Positions 38,050-47,432 of a stretch of DNA of 64,000 nt are shown piece after piece. How positions within the stretch are numbered: the first letter of the stretch is position 1; each line of letters starts with the position of its first letter. The stretch is from NCBI RefSeq assembly GCF_900111105.1, contig NZ_FOGC01000001.1, forward strand, positions 362,549 to 426,548. Direction: 5' to 3'. Source of the stretch: Rosenbergiella nectarea. GTDB taxonomy: Bacteria; Pseudomonadota; Gammaproteobacteria; Enterobacterales; Enterobacteriaceae. Position numbers and translations under genes: made by a program. Below the pieces are notes generated by a model. The model was given only the letters and a program-made list of their open reading frames with translations, had not been told where the DNA came from and searched no databases.

Positions 38050-39078
38050 TTACGAGCGCTTAGTTCTTCCCCAAACACTGCGGTATACGCGGAATTTACC
38101 TGTTTGCGCCAGAATTTCGTAATGCCCAAAAGTCTCTTCCAAGACTTGCGGGTAAGGTAAAAAGGCATTGGCGACAATGCGTAGCTCGCCACCACTATTC
38201 AAATGGTTTGCCGCGCCACGAATTAGCGCCTGGGCCGCGTCTAGACTGGTTTGCAGCCCCTCATGGAACGGTGGGTTAGAGAGGATCATATCGAACCGAC
38301 CTTGAACCTCAGAAAAGACATTACTGGCGAATACTTCACCTTCAATATCATTGATAGCCAATGTCGCTTGGCTAGCCGCAACGGCTGCAGCATTAACGTC
38401 GGTTAACCATAAACGCACTTTAGGTGAGTGCTGCTTCAAACTTGCTGCCAGCACACCTGCACCACAGCCTAGATCCAGCACTTTACCTTTAGTATGAGGT
38501 GTTAATGTTGAGAGTAACAATGCACTACCGTTATCCAATCCATCACGGCTAAAGACCCCTGGAAGGGTTTTAATCGTGAGCTTTTCGAGCTGGTACGCAT
38601 CATAGTAGCTCTCGATATTGAAGGTGGCTTGCTGGTCAAGGCGTCCATGGTATAAGCCACAACGTCGAGCGCTATCAATTTTCTCAAGAGAACTAAACTG
38701 CTCGATAACATTTTCCGCGCTACGAACACCGCTGCGGTTTTCACCTACCACAAAAAGATCACTGCCAACGGGTAACAGGGCGAGCAGGTTGGCAAGCTGG
38801 AAGGCTGCTTCTGGCTTATTTTTAGGCCAGTAATAAACGAGGGTATCGCAGCCTGCTAAGTGTTCAGCGGTCGCATAAAGTCCAAATTGCGCGCGTTCAC
38901 CTAATTGCTGGCTTAACGCTTGCCAGTGGTGGAATTGCTGTGTAAAAACACGGGTAGAGGCCGTGGTTAATTGTGCTGGCAACATATCCTGCAGGTCACC
39001 CGCAAAAATAATATGGCGATGTTCGAACTCTTCCTCGTGGCGCAACAGTACTTCGCTGGCCGGCATATAAGCAGACAT
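38050..39078 (-). CDS. rsmC: 16S rRNA (guanine1207-N2)-methyltransferase RsmC
   Basis: RsmC methylates G1207 of 16S rRNA in the 30S subunit. The 342 residues form a degenerate N-terminal domain and a catalytic C-terminal domain with the S-adenosylmethionine motif [15 protein letters not shown] and the active-site motif [25 protein letters not shown] is the typical RsmC interdomain segment. It is divergent from holD with about 100 bases between, the same arrangement as in E. coli. RlmG at 13874 is its paralogue. Confidence 0.96.
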   Translation of the reverse strand: MSAYMPASEVLLRHEEEFEHRHIIFAGDLQDMLPAQLTTASTRVFTQQFHHWQALSQQLGERAQFGLYATAEHLAGCDTLVYYWPKNKPEAAFQLANLLALLPVGSDLFVVGENRSGVRSAENVIEQFSSLEKIDSARRCGLYHGRLDQQATFNIESYYDAYQLEKLTIKTLPGVFSRDGLDNGSALLLSTLTPHTKGKVLDLGCGAGVLAASLKQHSPKVRLWLTDVNAAAVAASQATLAINDIEGEVFASNVFSEVQGRFDMILSNPPFHEGLQTSLDAAQALIRGAANHLNSGGELRIVANAFLPYPQVLEETFGHYEILAQTGKFRVYRSVWGRTKRS

Positions 39079-39180
39079 GGTAACTCCTCTTTCATAAGTG
39101 GGTCGATTATAGAGGTTTATTGGCGTGGGTTCGATGGTTTTGCTAGCATAGCAGCGTAAGCATTTGTTGAGTGGATAAAA

Positions 39181-39579
39181 ATGACAGAGAGACGAGACGG
39201 GTTATTAGCGCAAATGGGGATCGACCAGTACCGTTTACGGCGGCCCGAAGTCTTACACGGCGAAGTCGCGCTTGCTATCAAATCGACGACCAAATTGGTC
39301 ATTGTCGGTTTACAGCGTGATGAGATCCACCATCCTTTTATTAATGATGTGCTGCGTAGTGTCGCGATTGAAACGGCTTATGTGCTCTATCTCGCGGTGG
39401 AGCAACTTCCTTTACTCCCTCAGTCGTTATCGTGTTTACTTTGGTTTGTGGGCCACGAGCCGCAACATCGTTATGCCGCGCAGCAACTCCACTCTCCGTC
39501 TTTTACTACCTTAGTCAATACGGCTGAGGCCAAACGTACTCTATGGCAGCAATTTTGTGACTATGACGATAATCTCTGA
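39181..39579 (+). CDS. holD: DNA polymerase III psi subunit
   Basis: HolD (psi) pairs with chi and links the clamp loader to SSB at the replication fork. The 132-residue protein begins [20 protein letters not shown], the chi/clamp-loader binding region conserved in psi, and has the LWFVGHE-like segment in the C-terminal half. It overlaps rimI by 17 bases in another frame, as in E. coli, where the two are also adjacent. Confidence 0.9.
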   Translation: MTERRDGLLAQMGIDQYRLRRPEVLHGEVALAIKSTTKLVIVGLQRDEIHHPFINDVLRSVAIETAYVLYLAVEQLPLLPQSLSCLLWFVGHEPQHRYAAQQLHSPSFTTLVNTAEAKRTLWQQFCDYDDNL

Positions 39580-40003
39580 GCTTCTTCCCGAGGATTGGCA
39601 GGCTGCTTTCGCAATTGAAACCCAATGCCACTCACATCCTTGGAGTGCGGCGACCTTCCAAGCAAACCAAGGTGAACGGTTTCTAAATTTACGCGCTAAT
39701 GATGAGGGCGAATTGGCCGGTTTCGCCATTTGCCAAGTCGTACTCGACGAGGCCTCATTATTCAATATTGCTGTTTCTCCCGACTTCCAACGTCGCGGTA
39801 TCGCGCGCCAGCTGATCACCGCATTAAGCGAGCGGTTGGTGGAGCGCGAGGTCATGATGCTATGGCTTGAAGTTCGCGCCTCAAACCACCCGGCTATTCG
39901 ACTCTATGAGTCACTCGACTTTAATGAAGTGTCACGACGTCCTAATTATTATCCGAGCGCAACCGGGCGTGAGGACGCGCTGATCATGGCGTTAACCCTG
40001 TAA
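39563..40003 (+). CDS. rimI: Ribosomal-protein S18 alanine N-acetyltransferase
   Basis: RimI acetylates the N-terminal alanine of ribosomal protein S18 from acetyl-CoA. The GNAT fold shows the acetyl-CoA loop in SPDFQRRGIARQLI and the conserved LEVRASNHPAIRLYESLDFNEV with the catalytic Glu/Tyr region ending RRPNYYP and GREDALIM. The ATG at 39563 gives 146 residues, near the 148 of E. coli; a GTG at 39557 would add two. It starts inside holD and ends 18 bases before yjjG. Confidence 0.95.
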   Translation: MTIISELLPEDWQAAFAIETQCHSHPWSAATFQANQGERFLNLRANDEGELAGFAICQVVLDEASLFNIAVSPDFQRRGIARQLITALSERLVEREVMMLWLEVRASNHPAIRLYESLDFNEVSRRPNYYPSATGREDALIMALTL

Positions 40004-40021
40004 TCCAATTTCTGAGGCACT

Positions 40022-40702
40022 ATGCTGATAAAACAATTCGACTGCATCCTTTTCGATGCTGATGAGACACTGTTTGAATTTGATGCCTACAAAGGGCTAA
40101 ACAAGATGTTTGCGCAGCACGGTGTCACGTTCAGCCCTGAAGACTACCAACACTATCAGGCACTGAATAAGCCGTTATGGACCGCCTACCAACAACACGA
40201 AATTGATGCGGAACAACTTAAGACTCGCCGCTTCGATTCTTGGGCGAAGGAGCTAAACATTCCTGCGAGTACGCTTAATCAACAATTTTTAGCCTCAATG
40301 GCTGAAATTTGTCAGCCGCTTCCCGGCGCTAAGGCGCTGTTAGAGGCGATTGCCCCGCATGTTCGTATTGGTATTATTACTAATGGTTTCAAAGACTTAC
40401 TGCATGCACGTTTAGCCAGCACAGGCTTGGGAGACTATTTTCAGGTTCTAACTATCTCAGAGCAGTTCGGTCTCGCTAAACCCGCACCGGAAATTTTCCA
40501 GCATACCTTGGAACAGCTGGAAGGGTGCCAGGCTGTGCGCACGCTCATGGTCGGTGACACGCCGGAGTCGGATATCGCGGGGGGGATCAATGCGGGGATG
40601 AAAACCTGCTGGTTAGATCATGGGGATAAAACTCTCCCCGAAACCATCAAGCCCGACTGGCAAGTCCCCACCCTTAGCGCGTTACAAGCATTATTAGTCT
40701 AG
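40022..40702 (+). CDS. yjjG: Pyrimidine nucleotidase / dUMP phosphatase YjjG (HAD)
   Basis: A cytoplasmic HAD-superfamily 5'-nucleotidase acting on dUMP, dTMP and noncanonical pyrimidine nucleotides, a house-cleaning enzyme. The 226 residues have the nucleophile motif LFDADETLFEFD (first Asp), IGIITNG (motif II Thr), GLAKPAPEIF (motif III Lys) and VGDTPESDIAGG (motif IV Asp). It is the third gene of holD-rimI-yjjG, with a GAGG ribosome site. Confidence 0.95.
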   Translation: MLIKQFDCILFDADETLFEFDAYKGLNKMFAQHGVTFSPEDYQHYQALNKPLWTAYQQHEIDAEQLKTRRFDSWAKELNIPASTLNQQFLASMAEICQPLPGAKALLEAIAPHVRIGIITNGFKDLLHARLASTGLGDYFQVLTISEQFGLAKPAPEIFQHTLEQLEGCQAVRTLMVGDTPESDIAGGINAGMKTCWLDHGDKTLPETIKPDWQVPTLSALQALLV

Positions 40703-40710
40703 TGCATCGG

Positions 40711-41358
40711 CTACTGGCTGTTTTTCTCTTCATCACGTTTTGGAGTGATAGGGCGATGTGCGGTCAGCAAATAGGGTGACTGTTGCCAGTGCGTCCGTTG
40801 GTCTCGTAGCAGCGTTCTTGCCAAAATAATCCCAATGGCGAGTGACAGCAATAGCATCAAGCGAAGCAAGTTGGTGGTGTTATCCACATGGCGAGCTTCG
40901 CTGGCTAAAGTATGAGTATCTAACGTCAGCCTTAAGTAGCCTTGCGGCCCGTTGCGAGTTTGCAGCGGTACCACAATTTGGCGAGTGGAATAGCTGCCTG
41001 AGCGATCGCCGGTTAAGCCTAACCGATCACGAACACTCATCGATTGACCGCTATGCGCGAGCCGAGACCCATCAACGTCATAAAGTGACACATCGATCAC
41101 CCGCGGTTGTTGCGCTAAATGGTCGAGTATTCCTGTGATGACCGGCAGGTCAATCTCACTTTGAGTGAAATACGGCAGTAAACTGTATGCTACCTGATTC
41201 GCTAAGCCCTGAGAGAGCTCCGCGGCTTGTGATGTTTCGACTTTCTGACGACTTGAACTGAACCATGATGCACCCTGCATTAATAGCACCATTAAGGCCA
41301 AACAGGCTAAAACAATCACCGTTCTGTGAAGTTGAATTTTGATTTTTGGCCTCTGCAT
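40711..41358 (-). CDS. ytjB: Membrane protein Smp/YtjB
   Basis: A 215-residue inner-membrane protein of the Smp (YtjB) family, always next to serB. An N-terminal transmembrane helix (about residues 13-30), a periplasmic region of about 120 residues and a second helix (about 165-182) are visible; the typical stretch LHRTVIVLACLALMVLLMQG starts the first helix. E. coli YtjB was reported to affect aggregation and biofilm-like traits, but its role is not settled. It is divergent from serB, as in E. coli. Confidence 0.88.
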   Translation of the reverse strand: MQRPKIKIQLHRTVIVLACLALMVLLMQGASWFSSSRQKVETSQAAELSQGLANQVAYSLLPYFTQSEIDLPVITGILDHLAQQPRVIDVSLYDVDGSRLAHSGQSMSVRDRLGLTGDRSGSYSTRQIVVPLQTRNGPQGYLRLTLDTHTLASEARHVDNTTNLLRLMLLLSLAIGIILARTLLRDQRTHWQQSPYLLTAHRPITPKRDEEKNSQ

Positions 41359-41476
41359 GTGAATAGCGTCTCATTTTTTTTGATAAATCATCGGTTCAGA
41401 TGAGGGTTTATGTTGCCATGGCTGGGCCGATCGGGGTAGCCTTTTGCCGGGTTTTAATGTTTGTTCAGGAGCACCA

Positions 41477-42454
41477 ATGCCAAACCGATTAAGTTGGTCT
41501 GATTTACCTACGGATGTTACAGCATGGCCAGGATTGCCGCTTTCGTTAAATGGGGATGAAGTTATGCCCCTCGATTACCGTGCAGGCCGTAGTGGCTGGT
41601 TGCTCTTTGGTCGCTCTCTGGATAAACAGTATTTGACCGATTTCCAGCAACAGTTAGACGGCGCTTTGGTATTAGTCAGTGCTTGGCGCGTTGGCGAGTA
41701 CACGGTATTAAGGCTGGCGGGTTCACTCACCCCCGAAGCCGGCAAGCTAGCCTATCAGTTTGAGCTTGATGTGGCGGCCTTAGGCCAGCTTCCAGAATTA
41801 CAACAGCCTGGTTTGCTGGTGATGGATATGGATTCTACGGCAATTGAGATTGAGTGTATCGATGAAATTGCGGTGTTGGCCGGTTGTGGTGAGCAAGTCG
41901 CACAGGTTACGGAAAAAGCGATGCGCGGTGAGCTTGATTTCCAACAAAGCTTACGGGAGCGCGTGGCACAGTTAGCTGGCGCGGAAGAAGCGATTCTACA
42001 ACAGGTTTTGGACCGTTTACCCCTGATGCCCGGCCTAGAATTAATGGTAGATACTTTACAGTCGCGTGGATGGCAGGTTGCTATTGCTTCCGGTGGCTTT
42101 ACTTTCTTTGCCGATTACTTAAAACAAAAATTAAAACTGAGTGCCGTCGCGGCAAATCAGCTTGAGATTGTTAACGGCAAACTTACCGGTCAGGTCGTGG
42201 GCGATATTGTTGATGCGAAATACAAAGCGACCTTCCTCGAAAAGTTAGCCGCTCGCTATGAGCTACCCCGGTCGCAAACGGTCGCGATTGGCGATGGGGC
42301 CAACGACTTGGTGATGATCCAAGCGGCGGGATTAGGCATCGCCTACCATGCTAAGCCGAAAGTGAACGAAAAAAGTGAAGTGGCGATTCGTTTTGCTGAT
42401 CTGACGGGAGTATTGTGTATTCTCACCGGCAGCCTGAACCATGAGTCGCGTTAA
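41477..42454 (+). CDS. serB: Phosphoserine phosphatase
   Basis: SerB performs the last step of serine synthesis, removing phosphate from L-phosphoserine. The HAD motifs are MDMDSTAIEIECIDEIA (nucleophile Asp), AIASGGFTFF and IGDGANDLVMI; the N-terminal ACT-like part starts SWSDLPTDVTAWPGLPLSL. I start at the ATG at 41477 (MPNRLSW) with CAGGAGC upstream, giving 325 residues against 322 in E. coli; 41444 would add 11 unlike residues. radA follows after 13 bases, so they form an operon. Confidence 0.95.
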   Translation: MPNRLSWSDLPTDVTAWPGLPLSLNGDEVMPLDYRAGRSGWLLFGRSLDKQYLTDFQQQLDGALVLVSAWRVGEYTVLRLAGSLTPEAGKLAYQFELDVAALGQLPELQQPGLLVMDMDSTAIEIECIDEIAVLAGCGEQVAQVTEKAMRGELDFQQSLRERVAQLAGAEEAILQQVLDRLPLMPGLELMVDTLQSRGWQVAIASGGFTFFADYLKQKLKLSAVAANQLEIVNGKLTGQVVGDIVDAKYKATFLEKLAARYELPRSQTVAIGDGANDLVMIQAAGLGIAYHAKPKVNEKSEVAIRFADLTGVLCILTGSLNHESR

Positions 42455-42467
42455 TTAAGGAGTCATT

Positions 42468-43853
42468 TTGGCTAAAGCAGCAAAACGTGCCTTTGTCTGT
42501 AACGAGTGTGGCGCAGATTATCCTCGTTGGCAGGGGCAGTGTAGTGCCTGCCATGCGTGGAACACGATTACCGAAGTGCGGTTAGCCGCGTCACCCACCG
42601 TCGCGAGAAACGAGCGCCTATCGGGTTATGCGGGCAGTACGGGCGGCAGTAAGGTCCAAAAGCTATCTGAGATAAGCCTCGAAGCGTTACCCCGTTTCTC
42701 TACTGGCTTTAAAGAGTTTGACCGTGTACTGGGCGGTGGCGTCGTACCCGGTAGCGCCATTCTGATTGGCGGGAGCCCAGGCGCCGGTAAATCGACACTA
42801 TTACTCCAGACGCTGTGTAAAGTGTCCGAGCAGATGAAAACGCTCTATGTGACAGGTGAAGAGTCATTACAACAGGTTGCGATGCGGGCGCACCGCCTAG
42901 GTCTACCGACAACCCATCTGAATATGCTGTCAGAAACCAGTATCGAAGAGATCTGCCAAATTGCCGAGATAGAAACGCCGCAATTAATGGTGATCGACTC
43001 CATCCAAGTCATGCATATGGCGGATGTCCAATCTTCGCCGGGAAGTGTTGCCCAAGTTCGCGAAACGGCGGCCTACTTAACGCGTTTTGCGAAAACCCGT
43101 AATGTTGCGATAGTGATGGTCGGCCACGTAACCAAAGACGGTTCCTTGGCAGGTCCAAAAGTATTGGAACACTGTATCGACTGCTCTGTCTTACTGGATG
43201 GTGATACGGACTCTCGTTTTCGAACCTTGCGCAGCCATAAAAACCGCTTTGGTGCGGTGAATGAACTGGGCGTGTTCGCGATGACCGAGCAAGGAATGCG
43301 CGAAGTGAGTAATCCCTCGGCTATTTTCCTGTCACGGGGAGATGAGGTGACACCTGGCAGCTCTGTCATGGTGGTATGGGAAGGTACACGTCCTCTGCTG
43401 GTGGAAATTCAAGCCTTAGTCGACCATTCCTTAATGGGCAATCCTCGTCGTGTGGCGGTAGGCCTCGAGCAGAACCGGCTAGCGATCCTGCTAGCAGTAC
43501 TCCATCGCCATGGTGGCTTGCAGATGGCGGATCAAGACGTATTTGTGAACGTGGTGGGCGGAGTCAAAGTCACGGAGACCAGTGCCGATTTAGCATTACT
43601 GTTAGCCATGGTGTCTAGCTTACGCGATCGGGCGTTACCGCAAGACTTAGTGATCTTTGGCGAAGTGGGACTGGCGGGAGAGATACGTCCTGTGCCCAGT
43701 GGCCAAGAGCGTATCTCCGAGGCGAGCAAACATGGCTTTACGCGGGCTATCGTGCCTGCGGCGAATGCACCGAAGAATCCACCCAGCGGTATGAAGGTTT
43801 ATCCAGTCAAAAAATTAGCGGATGCGTTAGCGGTATTTGATGAATTAACCTAA
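42468..43853 (+). CDS. radA: DNA repair protein RadA
   Basis: RadA is a RecA-like helicase that drives branch migration in recombinational repair. The 461 residues show an N-terminal zinc finger (CNECGADYPRWQGQCSAC), Walker A GGSPGAGKST, the RadA-specific KNRFG motif and a C-terminal Lon-protease-like domain with SADLALLLAM. The start codon is TTG at 42468 (residues MAKAAKRAFVC), preceded by TAAGGAG, and is forced by the conserved N-terminus. It lies in the serB-radA-nadR cluster. Confidence 0.96.
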   Translation: MAKAAKRAFVCNECGADYPRWQGQCSACHAWNTITEVRLAASPTVARNERLSGYAGSTGGSKVQKLSEISLEALPRFSTGFKEFDRVLGGGVVPGSAILIGGSPGAGKSTLLLQTLCKVSEQMKTLYVTGEESLQQVAMRAHRLGLPTTHLNMLSETSIEEICQIAEIETPQLMVIDSIQVMHMADVQSSPGSVAQVRETAAYLTRFAKTRNVAIVMVGHVTKDGSLAGPKVLEHCIDCSVLLDGDTDSRFRTLRSHKNRFGAVNELGVFAMTEQGMREVSNPSAIFLSRGDEVTPGSSVMVVWEGTRPLLVEIQALVDHSLMGNPRRVAVGLEQNRLAILLAVLHRHGGLQMADQDVFVNVVGGVKVTETSADLALLLAMVSSLRDRALPQDLVIFGEVGLAGEIRPVPSGQERISEASKHGFTRAIVPAANAPKNPPSGMKVYPVKKLADALAVFDELT

Positions 43854-43896
43854 CGTTTAACGAAGTCAGGGTAGCAAGCTCTTAGGAACTGGCGTG

Positions 43897-45162
43897 ATGC
43901 AAAATTATGATTATTTAAAACTCGCGATACAGCAACAAGGCGTCACGCTGCAGCAGATTGCTGAAGCTTGTGAGATGACTAAGGGCTACCTCAGTCAATT
44001 ATTGAATCAGAAAATAAAAAATCCGAGTGCCTCGAAACTGGAGGCGCTGCATCATTTTCTGGCGCTAGACTACCCCTATCGGCAAAAAGTGGTTGGGGTG
44101 ATTTTCGGTAAGTTCTACCCCTTACACACAGGCCATATCTACCTCATTCAACGAGCATGTAGCCAGGTCGATGAACTGCATATCATCATGGGCCATGACG
44201 AGCCGCGTGATCGGCAGCTGTTCGAAGAGAGCGCGATGTCGGAACAACCGACTACGGCTGATCGACTACGATGGTTACTACAAACCTTCAAGTATCAGAA
44301 AAATATTCGGATTCATTCTTTTAATGAAGAAGGTGTCGAGCCCTATCCCCATGGGTGGGATATCTGGAGCCAAGAGATTAGCGCCTTTATGGCGGAAAAG
44401 CAGATCAATGCCCAGCGGGTCTACACCAGTGAGCAAGACGATGCCGAGATGTTTGAACGGTATCTCAATATTGAAACTATTGTGGTCGATGCCCAGCGGT
44501 CGTTTATGAATATTAGTGGCCATCAGATCCGACAAGATCCGTTCCGTTACTGGGACTATATTCCGACCGAAGTTAAGCCGTTCTTCGTGCGTAAGGTCGC
44601 ACTACTCGGTGGAGAGTCGAGCGGTAAGTCGACTCTGGTCAACAAGCTCGCCAATATTTTTAATACCACCAGTGCCTGGGAATATGGACGTGATTATGTC
44701 TTCTCACAATTAGGTGGAGATGAGATGGCGTTACAATATTCCGATTACGATAAGATTGCCCTCGGGCAGGCACAATATATTGATTTTGCGGTAAAATATG
44801 CCAACAAGGTTGCGTTTATCGATACCGATTTCGTGACAACCCAAGCTTTTTGCTTAAAGTATGAAGGTAAAGCTCATCCCTTTGTGCAGGCACTTATTGC
44901 AGAGTATCGTTTCGATCTCGTGATCCTGTTAGAAAATAATGTGCCGTGGGTTGCTGATGGGCTACGTAGCCTAGGCAGTTCTGTTGATCGTAAAGAGTTT
45001 CAGTTATTGCTTATCGAGCTGTTAGAGCAAAATGGTATCCCCTTTGTACAGGTGAAAGAAGACGATTATGACAGTCGCTTTTTGCGCTGTATCGAGCTAG
45101 TCGAGCAGGTATTACTTAAATCCGCGTCGCCATCTAATGACGACAGGTTCAAGCTGATATAA
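43897..45162 (+). CDS. nadR: Trifunctional NAD regulator/NMN adenylyltransferase/ribosylnicotinamide kinase NadR
   Basis: NadR senses NAD, represses NAD biosynthesis genes and salvages nicotinamide riboside. Three domains are visible: a Cro-type helix-turn-helix (about residues 5-60, LQQIAEACEMTKGYLSQLL), an NMN adenylyltransferase (about 62-225) with GKFYPLHTGH, and a kinase domain (about 228-410) with P-loop GGESSGKST and NDGLRSLGSS-like lid text. From the ATG at 43897 it has 421 residues; a GTG immediately before is possible. The last ten residues are unlike E. coli. It follows radA by 43 bases. Confidence 0.95.
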   Translation: MQNYDYLKLAIQQQGVTLQQIAEACEMTKGYLSQLLNQKIKNPSASKLEALHHFLALDYPYRQKVVGVIFGKFYPLHTGHIYLIQRACSQVDELHIIMGHDEPRDRQLFEESAMSEQPTTADRLRWLLQTFKYQKNIRIHSFNEEGVEPYPHGWDIWSQEISAFMAEKQINAQRVYTSEQDDAEMFERYLNIETIVVDAQRSFMNISGHQIRQDPFRYWDYIPTEVKPFFVRKVALLGGESSGKSTLVNKLANIFNTTSAWEYGRDYVFSQLGGDEMALQYSDYDKIALGQAQYIDFAVKYANKVAFIDTDFVTTQAFCLKYEGKAHPFVQALIAEYRFDLVILLENNVPWVADGLRSLGSSVDRKEFQLLLIELLEQNGIPFVQVKEDDYDSRFLRCIELVEQVLLKSASPSNDDRFKLI

Positions 45163-45249
45163 CAGAGGTAAAGCTCGTTCATCCTACGTTTAGATAGAAT
45201 TTAACCCCTTGGGGCTAAAGTCGAATTTTGATTTCATGGAGGGAATCTG

Positions 45250-45534
45250 ATGGATTATCAACGAATTATTTTGGTGATACTCACGACAGTCTTACTCAGC
45301 GGGTGCTCGGCTAAGATCACACCGCTGTCGGAAGATACTTACTTAGTTAAGTGCGAGCAAATGTTAGGTGAAATGAAGGACTGTGTGGCACTAGCAAAAA
45401 AACAGTGTCCAATGGGGTATGATGTGCTCAGTGCTAAGGATGAAACGTCATTGATGACGGGTTTGGATAAAAATAAAGTTGTTCCCTATGTCGGGGGGGT
45501 AAAGCGTTCAATGTTGATAAAATGCCAGCATTGA
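45250..45534 (+). CDS. Small putative lipoprotein of unknown function
   Basis: A 94-residue precursor with a signal peptide ending in the lipobox LLSGC (Cys19), giving a mature lipoprotein of about 76 residues. It contains three further cysteines, in YLVKCEQM, MKDCVALAKKQCP and the C-terminal MLIKCQH, so one disulfide or more is possible in the periplasm. GAGGGAATCTG precedes the ATG. I do not recognise the family. It sits between nadR and ettA, a place without a gene in E. coli, and ends at the bidirectional terminator 45540-45566. Confidence 0.75.
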   Translation: MDYQRIILVILTTVLLSGCSAKITPLSEDTYLVKCEQMLGEMKDCVALAKKQCPMGYDVLSAKDETSLMTGLDKNKVVPYVGGVKRSMLIKCQH

Positions 45535-45539
45535 AATGT

Positions 45540-45566
45540 AAAGAGAGCCGGCTAGCGGCTCTCTTT
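45540..45566. terminator. Bidirectional terminator between small lipoprotein gene and ettA
   Basis: AAAGAGAGCCG (45540-45550) and CGGCTCTCTTT (45556-45566) form a perfect 11-bp stem with loop GCTAG. Each strand has a short U-run within the stem end, and the hairpin lies between the two convergent stops. Confidence 0.75.
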
Positions 45567-45575
45567 ACATGAAAA

Positions 45576-47243
45576 TTATTTGCTCATTTTCTTATATTTC
45601 ATACGCTTTGGCTCAAGCGCTTCATGACCTAATGTCCGTTTACGATAGTCTTCGTATTCGCTAAAGTTTCCTTCGAAGAACGTCACATTCCCTTCATCTT
45701 GATAATCAAGAATATGAGTCGCAATTCTATCTAAGAACCAACGGTCGTGCGAGATCACCATGGCACAGCCAGGAAACTCTAATAGTGCATTTTCTAAGGC
45801 GCGCAGCGTCTCAATATCCAAGTCATTGGTCGGTTCGTCGAGGAGCAATAAGTTACCGCCAACTTGCAATAATTTCGCTAAATGTAAACGACCACGCTCG
45901 CCTCCAGAAAGCTCTCCCACACGTTTGCCTTGATCGGTCCCTTTAAAGTTAAAACGTCCGACATAAGCACGGCTTGGCATCTCGAAATTACCAATACGCA
46001 TAATATCTTGACCGCCAGACACTTCTTCCCACACGGTTTTACTATTATCCATCGCGTCACGGAACTGATCGACCGAAGCCAATTTTACCGTTTCACCTAA
46101 CGTAATTTCACCTGAATCGGGTTGTTCTTGGCCTGAGAGCATACGGAATAGCGTTGATTTACCTGCACCGTTGGCACCGATAATCCCGACAATGGCCCCT
46201 TTCGGAATCGAGAAAGAGAGATTATCGATTAGCACGCGATCGCCATAAGACTTGGTGAGGTTGTTCACCTCCACCACTTTATCGCCTAAACGTGCTCCAG
46301 GTGGAATGAAGAGTTCGCTGGTTTCATTACGTTTTTGATACTCGACGCTATTCAGCTCATCAAAACGGGCAAGACGTGCTTTGCCTTTTGATTGACGGCC
46401 TTTAGTCCCTTGGCGTACCCATTCCAGCTCTTTTTCGATCGATTTACGGCGTGCCGCTTCAGCAGAAGCTTCCTGCGCTAAGCGTTGATCTTTCTGCTCT
46501 AACCAAGAGGAGTAGTTACCTTCCCATGGGATACCTTCGCCACGGTCTAGTTCTAAGATCCAGCCTGCGACATTATCGAGGAAGTAACGGTCGTGGGTAA
46601 TTGCCACTACGGTACCTTCAAAGTCGTGCAGGAAGCGTTCTAGCCAAGCAACGGATTCTGCATCAAGGTGGTTCGTTGGCTCGTCGAGCAGCAACATATC
46701 AGGCTTTTCAAGTAGCAGGCGACACAGTGCGACCCGACGACGTTCCCCCCCAGAAAGATTGGCAACTTTAGCGTCCCATTCTGGTAAACGTAATGCATCG
46801 GCTGCACGTTCGAGTTGCGTATTGAGGTTGTGGCCATCATGCGCGTGAATAATCTCTTCCAAGCGGCCTTGCTCTGCAGCCAGCTTATCGAAATCGGCTT
46901 CAGGCTCGGCGTAAAGGGCATACACTTCATCCAGACGTTTTAGCGCACCGACAACTTCAGAGAGTGCTTCTTCGATTGACTCGCGTACGGTATGCTCAGG
47001 ATTCAGTTGAGGTTCTTGCGGTAGATAACCGATTTTAATGCCCGGTTGTGGTCTTGCTTCACCTTCAATATCTTTATCGATACCGGCCATAATGCGTAAT
47101 AGCGTAGATTTACCTGCGCCGTTAAGACCGAGAACGCCAATTTTTGCCCCTGGGAAGAAGCTAAGAGAAATATTTTTTAAAATATGTCGTTTGGGAGGAA
47201 CAACTTTCCCCACACGGTGCATACTGTATACGAATTGCGCCAC
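45576..47243 (-). CDS. ettA: Energy-dependent translational throttle ATPase EttA (ABC-F)
   Basis: EttA is an ABC-F ATPase that binds the ribosomal E site and controls entry into elongation according to ATP/ADP ratio. The 555-residue protein has two ABC cassettes: Walker A GLNGAGKST and GANGAGKST, signatures LSGGERRRVAL and LSGGERGRLHL, and Walker B LLLDEPTNHLD and LLLDEPTNDLD. The linker between them (KELEWVRQGTKGRQSKGKAR) is the P-site-tRNA interaction motif. Length equals that of E. coli EttA. It is divergent from slt. Confidence 0.96.
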   Translation of the reverse strand: MAQFVYSMHRVGKVVPPKRHILKNISLSFFPGAKIGVLGLNGAGKSTLLRIMAGIDKDIEGEARPQPGIKIGYLPQEPQLNPEHTVRESIEEALSEVVGALKRLDEVYALYAEPEADFDKLAAEQGRLEEIIHAHDGHNLNTQLERAADALRLPEWDAKVANLSGGERRRVALCRLLLEKPDMLLLDEPTNHLDAESVAWLERFLHDFEGTVVAITHDRYFLDNVAGWILELDRGEGIPWEGNYSSWLEQKDQRLAQEASAEAARRKSIEKELEWVRQGTKGRQSKGKARLARFDELNSVEYQKRNETSELFIPPGARLGDKVVEVNNLTKSYGDRVLIDNLSFSIPKGAIVGIIGANGAGKSTLFRMLSGQEQPDSGEITLGETVKLASVDQFRDAMDNSKTVWEEVSGGQDIMRIGNFEMPSRAYVGRFNFKGTDQGKRVGELSGGERGRLHLAKLLQVGGNLLLLDEPTNDLDIETLRALENALLEFPGCAMVISHDRWFLDRIATHILDYQDEGNVTFFEGNFSEYEDYRKRTLGHEALEPKRMKYKKMSK

Positions 47244-47432
47244 GAGATAAGCCTCTTAGTGATCGTTAAACCTATTATTTGCTGAGAAGTGTATCTGTTT
47301 TCACGCCATATTCACAGTAACAGCTCAGAGGAAAGGTCTATAATCGGAAGGGCTAACAGGAAAGCTAAACGAAGTATCGGAAACATGTTAGCGTAATGAA
47401 CTCTTCACACTCGCGTCGATAAGGGGTAACAC

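Noticed and set aside
45190..45240. CCCCTTGGGG before the small lipoprotein gene as a nadR terminator
   Set aside because: The stem is only four base pairs and the following T-run is interrupted; too weak to call.
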